DNA of 64,000 nucleotides from positions 8,416-72,415 of the forward strand of contig JABLUY010000005.1 in NCBI GenBank assembly GCA_013306675.1, read 5' to 3'. Below, in pieces: positions 9,617 to 18,861 of the stretch (positions within the stretch are counted from its first letter, which is position 1; each line of letters begins with the position of its first letter). Both the position numbers and the translations under genes were made by a program. The notes under the pieces are model-generated. The model searched no databases and was not told the origin of the DNA. It was given only the letters and a program-made list of their open reading frames with translations. The stretch is from Thraustochytrium sp. TN22 (lineage: Eukaryota > Sar > Bigyra > Thraustochytrida > Thraustochytriidae).

Positions 9617-12600
9617 ATGGCGTGGCGGAGCGCCGTGGCCGACCCGGCGGCGGCCGTGCACAAGAGCGCGAATGACGAACGCGAATACAGGTGGATGCAG
9701 CTGGACAACGAGCTGCAGGTGCTGCTCATCTCGGACCCGCGCAGCGAGAAGGCCGGCGCCGCCATGGACATCAACGTGGGCCACTTCAGCGACCCGGACG
9801 AGCTGCCGGGGCTGGCGCACTTTCTCGAGCACATGCTCTTCTTGGGCACGGAAAAGTACCCGGACGAGAACAGCTACAACGCGTTCCTGTCCGAGCATGG
9901 CGGCTACAGCAACGCGTACACGAGCATGGAGTCGACGAACTACTACTTTGACGTGAACAGCGCGCACCTGGAGGGCGCGCTGGACAGGTTCGCGCAGTTC
10001 TTCATTGCGCCGCTCTTCACAGCGACGGCCACGGACCGCGAGCTGAACGCGGTGGACAGTGAACATGCCGGTAACATTCAGGACGACGGATGGCGCGGCT
10101 TCCAGCTGGAAAAGTCCATGAGTCGACCGGAGCACCCGTTCCACAAGTTCGGGACCGGGAACTTGACGACGCTGCGCGACAAGCCGCTGGAGGCTGGGAT
10201 CGACGTGCGCGAGGAGCTGTTGGCCTTCCACGAGCGCTACTACTCGGCGAACCGCATGCGGCTCGTGGTGATGGGTTGTGAGCCGCTGGATGTGCTGAGC
10301 GAGTGGGCGCACGCGCTCTTCGCCCAGGTCCGCAACACGGGCGCGGCGCGACCCTCGTACGGGCCGGGCAGTGAGGGTGGGCCGTTCGGGCCGGCCCAGC
10401 TGGGCCGCGTCGTCGAGATCGTGCCTGTCAGGGAGCTTTACACGATTGAAATCACCTGGCCCACGCCCTCGCTGCGCAGCCTGTACGAGAACAAGCCGTC
10501 CTCGTACGTGAGCCACCTGCTGGGCCACGAGGGCCCGGGATCGGTGCTGGCCACGCTCAAGACGGAGCTTGGCTGGGCCAACGCGCTCAACGCGGGCCAG
10601 AACTACAACCAGTCGGACTTTGGACTCTTCGGTGTGTGGATCGACTGCACGACCGAGGGCATCAAGCACGTGGAGGAGATCGTGGCAATCGTGTACGCCT
10701 ACCTGCATCTAGTCGTGCGTGCTGACTTCGCCGGCGTGGAGCGCTGGCGCTGGGACGAGACGGCGACGCAGGCTGCCAATTCGTTCCGCTTCCAATCGCC
10801 CCTTGAGCCAGACGACCTTGTGTCGTCTGTTGCTGCCTGCATGCAAGATTACCCGCCGCAGCACGTGCTGTCCGCCGGCCTGCCGCGCGAGTTCTCGCGC
10901 GAGGCCATCACGGACCTGGTCTCGCTGCTGGTCCCGTCGCGCATGCAGGTGTACGTGACGGACCCTGGTCTCGAGGCCGTGGCGACGGACGAGGAGCCGT
11001 GGTACGGCACACGGTATCGCGTTCGTGCTCTGGACCCGGCGCAGCTCGAGGCCTGGGACCCGTTTGCGGCGGACCCCCTGCATGTCCTGGACGCTGCCTT
11101 GCAGCCCCGTGTCAAGCTGCACCTGCCGGGGCCCAACAGCTTCCTGCCCACGGACTTTACCGTGCACGCGTTCGAGGGTCCGGTCGCACTGGACGCGGAC
11201 GCGGTGCTGGCGTCCCTGGAGAGGGCTGCGGAGTTGGCGCCGAGGCGCAGCGGGTTGCTGCGCAAGCTCATGTGCAGGCCCGGCGTCAGCCTCGGCGGTT
11301 CGCAGCGAGAGCGGCCCACGCTGACGCGCGCCCTACGCGACGGTCTGGACACCGAGGTGATGGCCGTCTGCAGCGAGCGCGAGGGCGGCGAAGAGGTGCA
11401 CCTGGAGCCAGCTTCGGCGCTGGCGCCCTGGGCAGACGGCGCCGACGTCTGGCGACCGCCGGTGCTGGTGGCAAGCGGGCCGGAGGTGGGCGGCCTGGTG
11501 TGGTGCAAGCAGGACACCGTGTACAGCGTGCCCAAGGGGTCCATCGTGATCGCGCTTCGCAGCGCGGAGGCGTACCGCGACCCTCGCGCATCGGTCCTCA
11601 CGTCCCTGTACTCGGCGCTGGTGGTGGAGCACCTGAACGAGTTCGCCTACGATGCAAGCCTGGCCGGGCTTTCGTACAGCGTGGGGTCGAGCTCGGACGG
11701 TTTCGTTCTGCGCGTGTCTGGCTTCACGCACAAGCTGCTCGTCCTTCTGGAGCGCGTCGTGGAGACTTTGTCGGACGAGGCGGTGTTCTCCGAGAAGGAG
11801 TTCGCGCGGCACAAAGAGATGCTGGACCAGGACTTGCGCAACTTTGACAAGGCCGAACCCCATTCTCATGCCGCGTACGACACCTCTGCCCTGCTCTACA
11901 AGCCTTTCTGGCACGTCTCGGACGAGCTGGCAGCGCTTGGCAGCATCAACAAGGTGGCGGCGGTGCGTGCGCACGCACGTCGCTTCCTCAAAGCCGGCTC
12001 ACTCGAGACGCTCGTGGTGGGGAACTTCACGCCGGCGAACGCCATTGAGGTTGCGCAGCGCGTGCGGCAGCGGCTCCCGTCGTACGCCCTTGCCACGCCC
12101 GCGTCTGTACTGAGCGCCGCGGATCCCTTGCGCGTCGTGGATCTGGACGTCGGCTCCGAGGCGCTCTATATGCAGGCCGCGCGCGACCCGGAGAACATCA
12201 ACTCGGCGGTGCACGTCCTGTACCAGATCGGGCCGGTCTTGGGGAACGACCAGCTCCTGGCCACCTTGATTTTGCTGGACCACATCGCGAGCGAGCCCTG
12301 CTTCAACCGCCTTCGCACCGAGGAGCAGCTCGGCTACATCGTCTTTAGCGGCCTGCGTCTGGATGCGGGCATCGCCTCCTTCCGCGTGGTCGTGCAGTCG
12401 TCGCGCGCCGACCCGGGCGAGCTGGACGAGCGCATCGAGGCGTTCCTGCACTGGTTCGCGGACGAGGTCCTGGACCCCATGTCGGAGGAATCGGTGGCCG
12501 CCAACAAGCGCGCCGTCGTCGAGAACATGCTGGTGCGCGACAAGACCGTGTACGCGGAGGTGTCACGCTGGTCTGCTGAGCTCATGACAAACCTGTACAA

Positions 12601-12850
12601 GTTCGCGCGCACCGCGCAGTGCGTCGAGGCCATGCAGGCGGTGACCAAGGCGGACCTGCAGGCTTGTCTCCGCGACCAGATCCTCGACCCGAAGCGCCGC
12701 AAGAAGCTCGTCACGGGCTTTTACGGGTCTACGCACAAGGCAGCCCTGGACGAGTTCGCGGAGGCGCCGCATCCGGGCGTCACGCTGCTCTCTTCCGTCG
12801 GCGACCTGCGAGCTTCGAGTGAGTTCTATCCGGCTCAAGAGCTGCTCTGA
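9617..12850 (+). CDS. Insulin-degrading enzyme-like metalloprotease (M16A), copy B
   Basis: A 1077-residue insulysin. HFLEH lies at residues 68-72 with the third zinc ligand Glu149, and RTEEQLGYIVFSG is intact, so catalysis is predicted. The open frame reaches back to 9368, but the match to copy C and to family starts favours the Met at 9617 (MAWRSAVADP). It is nearly identical to copy C except in a few concentrated patches: around Glu149 (HAGNIQDDG against ENAKNLQSDG), around 11850-11940 (AEPHSHAAYD against EDTYQHAMYD) and near 12570-12625. In the second patch copy C agrees with copy A, so B looks like the changed one. Function is inferred from the family: degradation of peptides under about 80 residues in the cytosol. 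Confidence 0.93.
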   Translation: MAWRSAVADPAAAVHKSANDEREYRWMQLDNELQVLLISDPRSEKAGAAMDINVGHFSDPDELPGLAHFLEHMLFLGTEKYPDENSYNAFLSEHGGYSNAYTSMESTNYYFDVNSAHLEGALDRFAQFFIAPLFTATATDRELNAVDSEHAGNIQDDGWRGFQLEKSMSRPEHPFHKFGTGNLTTLRDKPLEAGIDVREELLAFHERYYSANRMRLVVMGCEPLDVLSEWAHALFAQVRNTGAARPSYGPGSEGGPFGPAQLGRVVEIVPVRELYTIEITWPTPSLRSLYENKPSSYVSHLLGHEGPGSVLATLKTELGWANALNAGQNYNQSDFGLFGVWIDCTTEGIKHVEEIVAIVYAYLHLVVRADFAGVERWRWDETATQAANSFRFQSPLEPDDLVSSVAACMQDYPPQHVLSAGLPREFSREAITDLVSLLVPSRMQVYVTDPGLEAVATDEEPWYGTRYRVRALDPAQLEAWDPFAADPLHVLDAALQPRVKLHLPGPNSFLPTDFTVHAFEGPVALDADAVLASLERAAELAPRRSGLLRKLMCRPGVSLGGSQRERPTLTRALRDGLDTEVMAVCSEREGGEEVHLEPASALAPWADGADVWRPPVLVASGPEVGGLVWCKQDTVYSVPKGSIVIALRSAEAYRDPRASVLTSLYSALVVEHLNEFAYDASLAGLSYSVGSSSDGFVLRVSGFTHKLLVLLERVVETLSDEAVFSEKEFARHKEMLDQDLRNFDKAEPHSHAAYDTSALLYKPFWHVSDELAALGSINKVAAVRAHARRFLKAGSLETLVVGNFTPANAIEVAQRVRQRLPSYALATPASVLSAADPLRVVDLDVGSEALYMQAARDPENINSAVHVLYQIGPVLGNDQLLATLILLDHIASEPCFNRLRTEEQLGYIVFSGLRLDAGIASFRVVVQSSRADPGELDERIEAFLHWFADEVLDPMSEESVAANKRAVVENMLVRDKTVYAEVSRWSAELMTNLYKFARTAQCVEAMQAVTKADLQACLRDQILDPKRRKKLVTGFYGSTHKAALDEFAEAPHPGVTLLSSVGDLRASSEFYPAQELL

Positions 12851-13475
12851 TGTGTGCCACGCACGAGCGGGCGAGACGTAACGAGCGGGCAAGACGCAAG
12901 AGGTAGCGAGACGCACAGTGAGACGCAAGAGGCAGCGAGACGCACAGTGAGACGCAAGAGGTAGCGAGACGCACAGTGAGACGCAAGAGGTAGCGAGACG
13001 CAAGAGGTCCCCAACGTTCAAAAGCGCCATGCGTTTGTCAAGAGTCAAGCCACGACCACAGCCAGGCTGCGTGACCTTGAGGTCAAGCTCAAGCTTCGTG
13101 CTGCGCCCCGCACTGTCGGGTGCTGTCATGAGCGGCCAGTCTCTGTCAGCGGCCGTCGACTCGCTCATGTTGCATCGAAACGCATCGAGAGAGGGTACTT
13201 AGCTTAGGATTGAAAGAATACAGTGAAAGAAAGGCGTCGACAGATGCCCTCCCCAAAAGGTTGACTCTGATGTGTGTGCTTGCGCGTGCTTGCAACTGCG
13301 GCGGCCAAACCAGCGCGTGCACCGAGGGAGAACGTCGCGCGCGGCAGAGCCCAAAGCGTCGCGGGCAACGGCAGCAGCGGCGGGCGACGGCGAGCCGCGG
13401 GCAGCCCTCGCGCCTCTCCTCCCCCCCCCCTCCCCCCCTCCCCCCTCGCGCGCACGCCTCTCCGCCCGGAGCAAG
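12851..13475. other. Intergenic region between insulysin copies B and C
   Basis: No gene seen. It holds a minisatellite (listed separately), then unique sequence, then from about 13340 a leader homologous to that of copy B, with a C-rich tract at about 13420-13446. Confidence 0.5.
12892..13007 (+). repeat. 29 bp minisatellite, four units
   Basis: Units start at 12892, 12921, 12950 and 12979 and begin AGACGCAAGAGG. They differ at only one or two positions, and the fourth diverges at its end. It lies 42 bases past the stop of insulysin copy B, so it would fall in its 3' UTR. There is no spacer structure of the CRISPR kind. Confidence 0.9.
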
Positions 13476-16400
13476 ATGGCGTGGCGGAGCGCCGTGGCCG
13501 ACCCGGCGGCGGCCGTGCACAAGAGCGCGAATGACGAACGTGAATACAGGTGGATGCAGCTGGACAACGAGCTGCAGGTGCTGCTCATCTCGGACCCGCG
13601 CAGCGAGAAGGCCGGCGCCGCCATGGACATCAACGTGGGCCACTTCAGCGACCCGGACGAGCTGCCGGGGCTGGCGCACTTTCTCGAGCACATGCTCTTC
13701 CTGGGCACGGAAAAGTACCCGGACGAGAACAGCTACAACGCGTTCCTGTCCGAGCATGGCGGCTACAGCAACGCGTACACGAGCATGGAGTCGACGAACT
13801 ACTACTTTGACGTGAACAGCGCGCACCTGGAGGGCGCGCTGGACAGGTTCGCGCAGTTCTTCATTGCGCCGCTCTTCACAGCGACGGCTACGGACCGCGA
13901 GCTGAACGCGGTGGACAGCGAAAATGCCAAGAACTTGCAGAGCGACGGATGGCGCGGCTTTCAATTGGAAAAGTCCACGAGTCGACCGGAGCACCCGTTC
14001 CACAAGTTCGGGACCGGGAACTTGACGACGCTGCGCGACAAGCCGCTGGAGGCTGGGATCGACGTGCGCGAGGAGCTGCTGGCCTTCCACGAGCGCTACT
14101 ACTCGGCGAACCGCATGCGGCTCGTGGTGATGGGTTGCGAGCCGCTGGATGTGCTGAGCGAGTGGGCGCACGCGCTCTTCGCCCAGGTCCGCAACACGGG
14201 CGCGGCGCGACCCTCGTACGGGCCGGGCAGCGAGGGTGGGCCGTTCGGGCCGGCCCAGCTGGGCCGCGTCGTCGAGATTGTGCCAGTCAAGGAGCTTTAC
14301 ACGATTGAAATCACCTGGCCCACGCCCTCGCTGCGCAGCCTGTACGAGAACAAGCCGTCCTCGTACGTGAGCCACCTGCTGGGCCACGAGGGCCCGGGAT
14401 CGGTGCTGGCCACGCTCAAGACGGAGCTTGGCTGGGCCAACGCGCTCAACGCGGGCCAGAACTACAACCAGTCGGACTTTGGACTCTTCGGTGTGTGGAT
14501 CGACTGCACGACCGAGGGCATCAAGCACGTGGAGGAGATCGTGGCAATCGTGTACGCCTACCTGCATCTGGTCGTGCGTGCCGACTTTGCCGGCGTGGAG
14601 CGCTGGCGCTGGGACGAGATGGCGACGCAGGCTGCCAATTCGTTCCGCTTCCAGTCGCCCATTGAGCCAGGTGGCCTGGTGTCGCGGGTCGCTGCGTGCA
14701 TGCAAGATTATCCGCCGCAGCACGTGCTGTCCGCCGGCCTGCCGCGCGAGTTCTCGCGCGAGGCCATCACGGACCTGGTCTCGCTGCTGGTCCCGTCGCG
14801 CATGCAGGTGTACGTGACGGACCCTGGTCTCGAGGCCGTGGCGACGGACGAGGAGCCGTGGTACGGCACGCGGCATCGCATCCGTGCTCTGGACCCGGCG
14901 CAGCTCGAGGCCTGGGACCCGTTTGCGGCGGATCCTCTGCATGTCCTGGATGCTGCCTTGCAGCCTCGTGTCAAGCTGCACCTGCCGGGGCCCAACAACT
15001 TTCTGCCCACGGACTTTACCGTGCACGCGTTCGAGGGTCCGGTCGCACTGGACGCGGACGCGGTGCTGGCGTCCCTGGAGAGGGCTGCGGAGTTGGCACC
15101 GAGGCGCAACGGGTTGCTGCGCAAGCTCATGTGCAGGCCCGGCGTCAGCCTCGGCGGTTCGCAGCGGGAGCGGGCCGCGCTGACGCACGCCCTACGCGAC
15201 GCTCTGAACACCGAGGTGATGGCCGTCCGCAGCGAGCGCGAGGGCGGCGAAGAGGTGCACCTGGAGCCAGCTTCGGTGCTGGCGCCCTGGGCAGACGGCG
15301 CCGACGTCTGGCGACCGCCGGTGCTGGTGGCAAGCGGGCCGGAGGTGGGCGGTCTGGTGTGGTGCAAGCAGGACACCGTGTACAGCGTGCCCAAGGGGTC
15401 CATCGTGATCGCGCTTCGCAGCGCGGAGGCGTACCGCGACCCTCGCGCATCGGTCCTCACGTCCCTGTACTCGGCGCTGGTGGTGGAGCACCTGAACGAG
15501 TTCGCCTACGATGCCCGCCTGGCCGGGCTCTCGTACAGCGTGGGGTCGAACTCGGACGGTTTCGTTCTGCGCGTGTCTGGCTTCACGCACAAGCTGCACG
15601 TGCTCCTGGAGCGTGTCGTGGAGACGTTGTCGGACGAGGCGGTGTTCTCCGAGAAGGAGTTTGCGCGGCACAAGGAGATGCTGGACCAGAACTACCGCAA
15701 CTTTGACAAGGAGGATACCTATCAGCACGCCATGTATGACACCTCCGCGCTGATCTGCAACCCGTTCTGGCACGTCTCGGACAAGCTGGCAGCGCTCGGC
15801 GGCATCAACAAGGTGGCGGCGGTGCGTGCGCACGCACGTCGCTTCCTCAAAGCCGGCTCGCTCGAGACGCTCGTGGTGGGGAACTTCACGCCGGCGGACG
15901 CCATTGAGGTTGCGCAGCGCGTGCGGCAGCGGCTCCCGTCGTATGCCCTTGCCGCGCCCGCGTCTGTACTGAGCGCCGCGGATCCCTCGCGCGTCGTGGA
16001 TCTGGACGTCGGCTCCGAGGCGCTCTATATGCAGGCTGCGCGCGACCCGGAGAACATCAACTCGGCGGTGCACGTCCTGTACCAGATCGGGCCGGTCTTG
16101 GAGGACGACCAGCTCCTGGCCACCTTGATTTTGCTGGGACACATCGCGAGCGAGCCCTGCTTCAACCGCCTTCGCACCGAGGAGCAGCTCGGCTACATCG
16201 TCTTTAGCGGCCTGCGTCTGGATGCGGGCATCGCCTCCTTCCGCGTGGTCGTGCAGTCGTCGCGCGCCGATCCGGGCGAGCTGGACGAGCGCATCGAGGC
16301 GTTCCTGCGCTGGTTCGCGGACGAGGTCCTGGACCCCATGTCGGAGGAATCGGTGGCCGCCAACAAGCGCGCTGTCGTTGAGAACATGCTGGTGCGCGAC

Positions 16401-16709
16401 AAGACCGTGTACGCGGAGGTGTCGCGCTGGTCCGTCGGGCTTACCGCGCGCACGTACCGTTTCGCACGCACTGCGCACCGTGTGGAGGCCATGCAGGCGG
16501 TGACCAAGGCGGACCTGCAGGCTTGTCTCCGCGACCAGATCCTCGACCCGAAGCGCCGCAAGAAGCTCGTCACGGGCTTTTACGGGTCCACGCACAAGGC
16601 AGCCCTGGACGAGTTCGCGGAGGCGCCGCATCCGGGTGTCACGCTGCTCTCTTCCGTCGGCGACCTTCGAGCCTCGAATGACTTTTATCCTGCACAAGAA
16701 CTGCTGTAG
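13476..16709 (+). CDS. Insulin-degrading enzyme-like metalloprotease (M16A), copy C
   Basis: A 1077-residue insulysin, the same length as copy B and almost identical to it over long stretches. Zinc ligands His68, His72 and Glu149 are present, Glu71 is the catalytic base, and RTEEQLGYIVFSG is kept. Start chosen as in copy B, at MAWRSAVADP; the frame stays open further upstream through leader sequence. The duplicated unit spans about 3.4 kb including roughly 135 bases of leader. A possible AATAAA polyadenylation signal lies at 16775-16780, 66 bases after the stop. As the family is known, the product should be a soluble peptidase acting on amyloid- or hormone-like peptides. Confidence 0.93.
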   Translation: MAWRSAVADPAAAVHKSANDEREYRWMQLDNELQVLLISDPRSEKAGAAMDINVGHFSDPDELPGLAHFLEHMLFLGTEKYPDENSYNAFLSEHGGYSNAYTSMESTNYYFDVNSAHLEGALDRFAQFFIAPLFTATATDRELNAVDSENAKNLQSDGWRGFQLEKSTSRPEHPFHKFGTGNLTTLRDKPLEAGIDVREELLAFHERYYSANRMRLVVMGCEPLDVLSEWAHALFAQVRNTGAARPSYGPGSEGGPFGPAQLGRVVEIVPVKELYTIEITWPTPSLRSLYENKPSSYVSHLLGHEGPGSVLATLKTELGWANALNAGQNYNQSDFGLFGVWIDCTTEGIKHVEEIVAIVYAYLHLVVRADFAGVERWRWDEMATQAANSFRFQSPIEPGGLVSRVAACMQDYPPQHVLSAGLPREFSREAITDLVSLLVPSRMQVYVTDPGLEAVATDEEPWYGTRHRIRALDPAQLEAWDPFAADPLHVLDAALQPRVKLHLPGPNNFLPTDFTVHAFEGPVALDADAVLASLERAAELAPRRNGLLRKLMCRPGVSLGGSQRERAALTHALRDALNTEVMAVRSEREGGEEVHLEPASVLAPWADGADVWRPPVLVASGPEVGGLVWCKQDTVYSVPKGSIVIALRSAEAYRDPRASVLTSLYSALVVEHLNEFAYDARLAGLSYSVGSNSDGFVLRVSGFTHKLHVLLERVVETLSDEAVFSEKEFARHKEMLDQNYRNFDKEDTYQHAMYDTSALICNPFWHVSDKLAALGGINKVAAVRAHARRFLKAGSLETLVVGNFTPADAIEVAQRVRQRLPSYALAAPASVLSAADPSRVVDLDVGSEALYMQAARDPENINSAVHVLYQIGPVLEDDQLLATLILLGHIASEPCFNRLRTEEQLGYIVFSGLRLDAGIASFRVVVQSSRADPGELDERIEAFLRWFADEVLDPMSEESVAANKRAVVENMLVRDKTVYAEVSRWSVGLTARTYRFARTAHRVEAMQAVTKADLQACLRDQILDPKRRKKLVTGFYGSTHKAALDEFAEAPHPGVTLLSSVGDLRASNDFYPAQELL

Positions 16710-16842
16710 GTAGTAGGCAAAGAGTCCAAAGCTGGCCGAAGTTGAGCTGGCCGCAAGCCGCAGTGAGAGAGAACAATAAAAGGCCCGGCAGCGGCAGCAC
16801 GAGTGCGCGCGTTGTGGCCGAGAAGGAGCAGTACCCACCCAC

Positions 16843-17160
16843 CCAACCAAGCAAGCTGGCGGCACAGCACAGGCCGCCGATAGCAGAGAACGAATAGAGC
16901 AGCTGAGAAGGTTATTTAGGCCTTGACAGTGGCAGTCTTCTTGAGGAAGTCGGAGTGCTCCTGCATGGGGCTGCGGCCGAGCGCGCGCGGGGCCCAGAGC
17001 TCCGGGCTGAGGAAGCCGTAGGACTTGGACAGGGCGATGAAGAGAGCCTTGACGAAGTTGGTGGTGGTGCGGGTGTGGCCGGTGGAGGAGGTGTAGACGT
17101 CCTGAATGCCAGCCATGGCGAGCAGCTTCTTGACGACGGGGGAAGCGCAGAGACCGGCAC
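16843..17160 (-). pseudogene. Tandem duplicate of the uS5 (RPS2) 3' end
   Basis: The 318 bases at 16843-17160 repeat 17161-17478 with a few substitutions. The copied unit holds the last about 80 codons of the ribosomal protein uS5 gene, its stop and about 70 bases beyond it. The copy has no uS5 5' part, promoter or start codon of its own, so it is a gene fragment. Short similarity (GTACC/GCACC) occurs at both edges. Being tail-side of the intact gene, it leaves the uS5 reading frame whole and would be read only as extended 3' UTR. Confidence 0.9.
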
Positions 17161-17233
17161 CCAACCAAGCAAGCTGGCGGCACAGCACAGGCCGCCGATA
17201 GCAGAGAACTAATAGAGCAGCTGAGAAGGTTAT

Positions 17234-18010
17234 TTAGGCCTTGACAGTGGCAGTCTTCTTGAGGAAGTCGGAGTGCTCCTGCATGGGGCTGCGGCCGAGC
17301 GCGCGCGGGGCCCAGAGCTCCGGGCTGAGGAAGCCGTAGGACTTGGACAGGGCGATGAAGAGAGCCTTGACGAAGTTGGTGGTGGTGCGGGTGTGGCCGG
17401 TGGAGGAGGTGTAGACGTCCTGGATGCCAGCCATGGCGAGCAGCTTCTTGGCGACGGGGGAAGCGCAGAGACCGGTACCGCGCGGGGCCGGGATGAGGCG
17501 CGTGCGGACCGAGCCGCACTTGCCGGTGAGCTTGCAGGACACAGTGTGGGGCTTGCCGACCTTGTTGCCCCAGTAGCCGCGGCGGACGGGGGAGACGTTG
17601 ACCTTGGCGTTCTTGAGGGCGCCCTGGATGGCGTTGGCCACCTCCGAGGCGACCTTGGAGCCGAGGCCGATGTGGCCGTTGCCGTCACCGACCGCGACGA
17701 AGGCCTTGAAGCGCGTGCGCTGGCCGGCGGTGGTCTGCTTCTGGACGGGCACGATCTTCATGACCTCGTCCTTGAGGGTCTCCTCCGGGAAGAAGGCCTC
17801 GATGATCTCCGGCTCCTTGACGGGCAGGCTGAACAGGAAGATCTCCTCGATCGACTTGAACTTGCCCTCCTTTACCAGGCGGCCCAGCTTGGTCACGGGC
17901 ACCCAGGCCTCCTTCTCGCCGCGGCGGCCGCGGCCCCGGCCGCGGCCCCGGCCGCGGCCACGGCCGCGCCCACCACGGCCGAAGCCGCCCCGGCCACGCT
18001 CAGCCTCCAT
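17234..18010 (-). CDS. RPS2: 40S ribosomal protein uS5 (RPS2)
   Basis: A 258-residue protein with the eukaryotic uS5 plan. It has an Arg/Gly-rich N-terminal tail (residues about 5-30) and then the S5 domain beginning [20 protein letters not shown]. It also has the conserved [20 protein letters not shown] region and the C-terminal [13 protein letters not shown] segment. It sits at the mRNA entry side of the small subunit and supports decoding accuracy. The length is typical of eukaryotic RPS2. The start is the only Met ahead of the RG tail. A 318-base tandem copy of its 3' end follows it. No intron is seen. Confidence 0.98.
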   Translation of the reverse strand: MEAERGRGGFGRGGRGRGRGRGRGRGRGRRGEKEAWVPVTKLGRLVKEGKFKSIEEIFLFSLPVKEPEIIEAFFPEETLKDEVMKIVPVQKQTTAGQRTRFKAFVAVGDGNGHIGLGSKVASEVANAIQGALKNAKVNVSPVRRGYWGNKVGKPHTVSCKLTGKCGSVRTRLIPAPRGTGLCASPVAKKLLAMAGIQDVYTSSTGHTRTTTNFVKALFIALSKSYGFLSPELWAPRALGRSPMQEHSDFLKKTATVKA

Positions 18011-18861
18011 GATGCTCGCTCGCTGCTGACCTCTGCGGGCTGCTTGCCTGCGCTCTGCTGCACGTCTCCGTCAGTCTCCGTCCTCCTCCCGCGGCGCTTG
18101 CGTGCGTGCTCGCGCGCATCCATCCATCCATCCATCCATCACCATCCGCCATGCCCCGCCGCGCCGTCGCGCGCCCGGCCCGGCTCGCCTCGCCTCGCCC
18201 CGCCTCGCCTCGCGGGCTCGCCGTCGCCGCGCCTGCCGCGCGCCGCCGCCGCCGCGCCCCCGCCGCCGCGCCTCGCCGCCGCAACCTACTCGCTGGGTCT
18301 GCCGACTGGCTGGCCGCGCCTGGCCTCCGCTGCTTGGCCGCGCTGCTTGGCCCTGCTTGGCGCCCTGCTTGCGCCCGCTCGCCGTCCCGCCTCCCCCGCT
18401 TGCCGTAGCAGCTCGCTAGCGGCGCCTAGCCGCCACCCGCGCGCTGCCCTAACCCTAGCGGCGCGCACCGGGTGTGCGGCGGGGACCCGGCGCGCGGCGC
18501 ACACCGCTGGGGCGGTGGTTGGTCGGCGCTGACCTGCAGTGTCGGGGTGGCGGCGGTGGCGGCGGCGGCGGCGGCGGCGCGCGGGGCTGGGACCCGGACG
18601 CGGACTCGGACTCGGACTCCGACGAGACGCGGGCTCGCGGCGCGGACGCGCAGCGTCTTCGGCAGGCCGATCGCGGGGATGCGGACGCGGACTGCGCCGG
18701 GCCGAGCGCGGCGCGCAGCAGGGGGCCGGCTCACTGCGACAGGACGGCGACCTGACTTGACTTCACGCACAGGCGCAGAGCAGCTCGCGGCGGCCCGGCG
18801 CTTGCCTTGCAGAACCGGGTCGCGAGCGAGCGCACGCGCGCTAGCTAGCTAGCTAGCGCCG
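18011..18861. promoter_or_regulatory. Divergent intergenic region, uS5 and MTHFR-like gene
   Basis: 851 very GC-rich bases between two divergent starts. It contains a CCAT tandem tract at about 18118-18139, GGC-rich runs at about 18545-18580, and AGCT/GCTAG repeats at 18838-18857 just before the forward gene. Open frames here are low-complexity Ala/Arg strings and not credible genes. A CCCTAACCCTA at about 18448 is a single occurrence and not a telomeric array. Confidence 0.45.

Noticed and set aside
12892-13007. Regular 29 bp repeats as a CRISPR array
   Set aside because: Units abut with no spacers, and the window is eukaryotic.
15192-17519. Long reverse-strand frame (775 residues) across insulysin C and uS5
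   Set aside because: It is antisense to two clear genes and reads as His/Arg/Leu-rich composition with a repeat caused by the uS5 duplication.
18445-18459. CCCTAACCCTA resembling a telomeric repeat
   Set aside because: Only two units in a GC-rich divergent promoter region with genes on both sides; no array.
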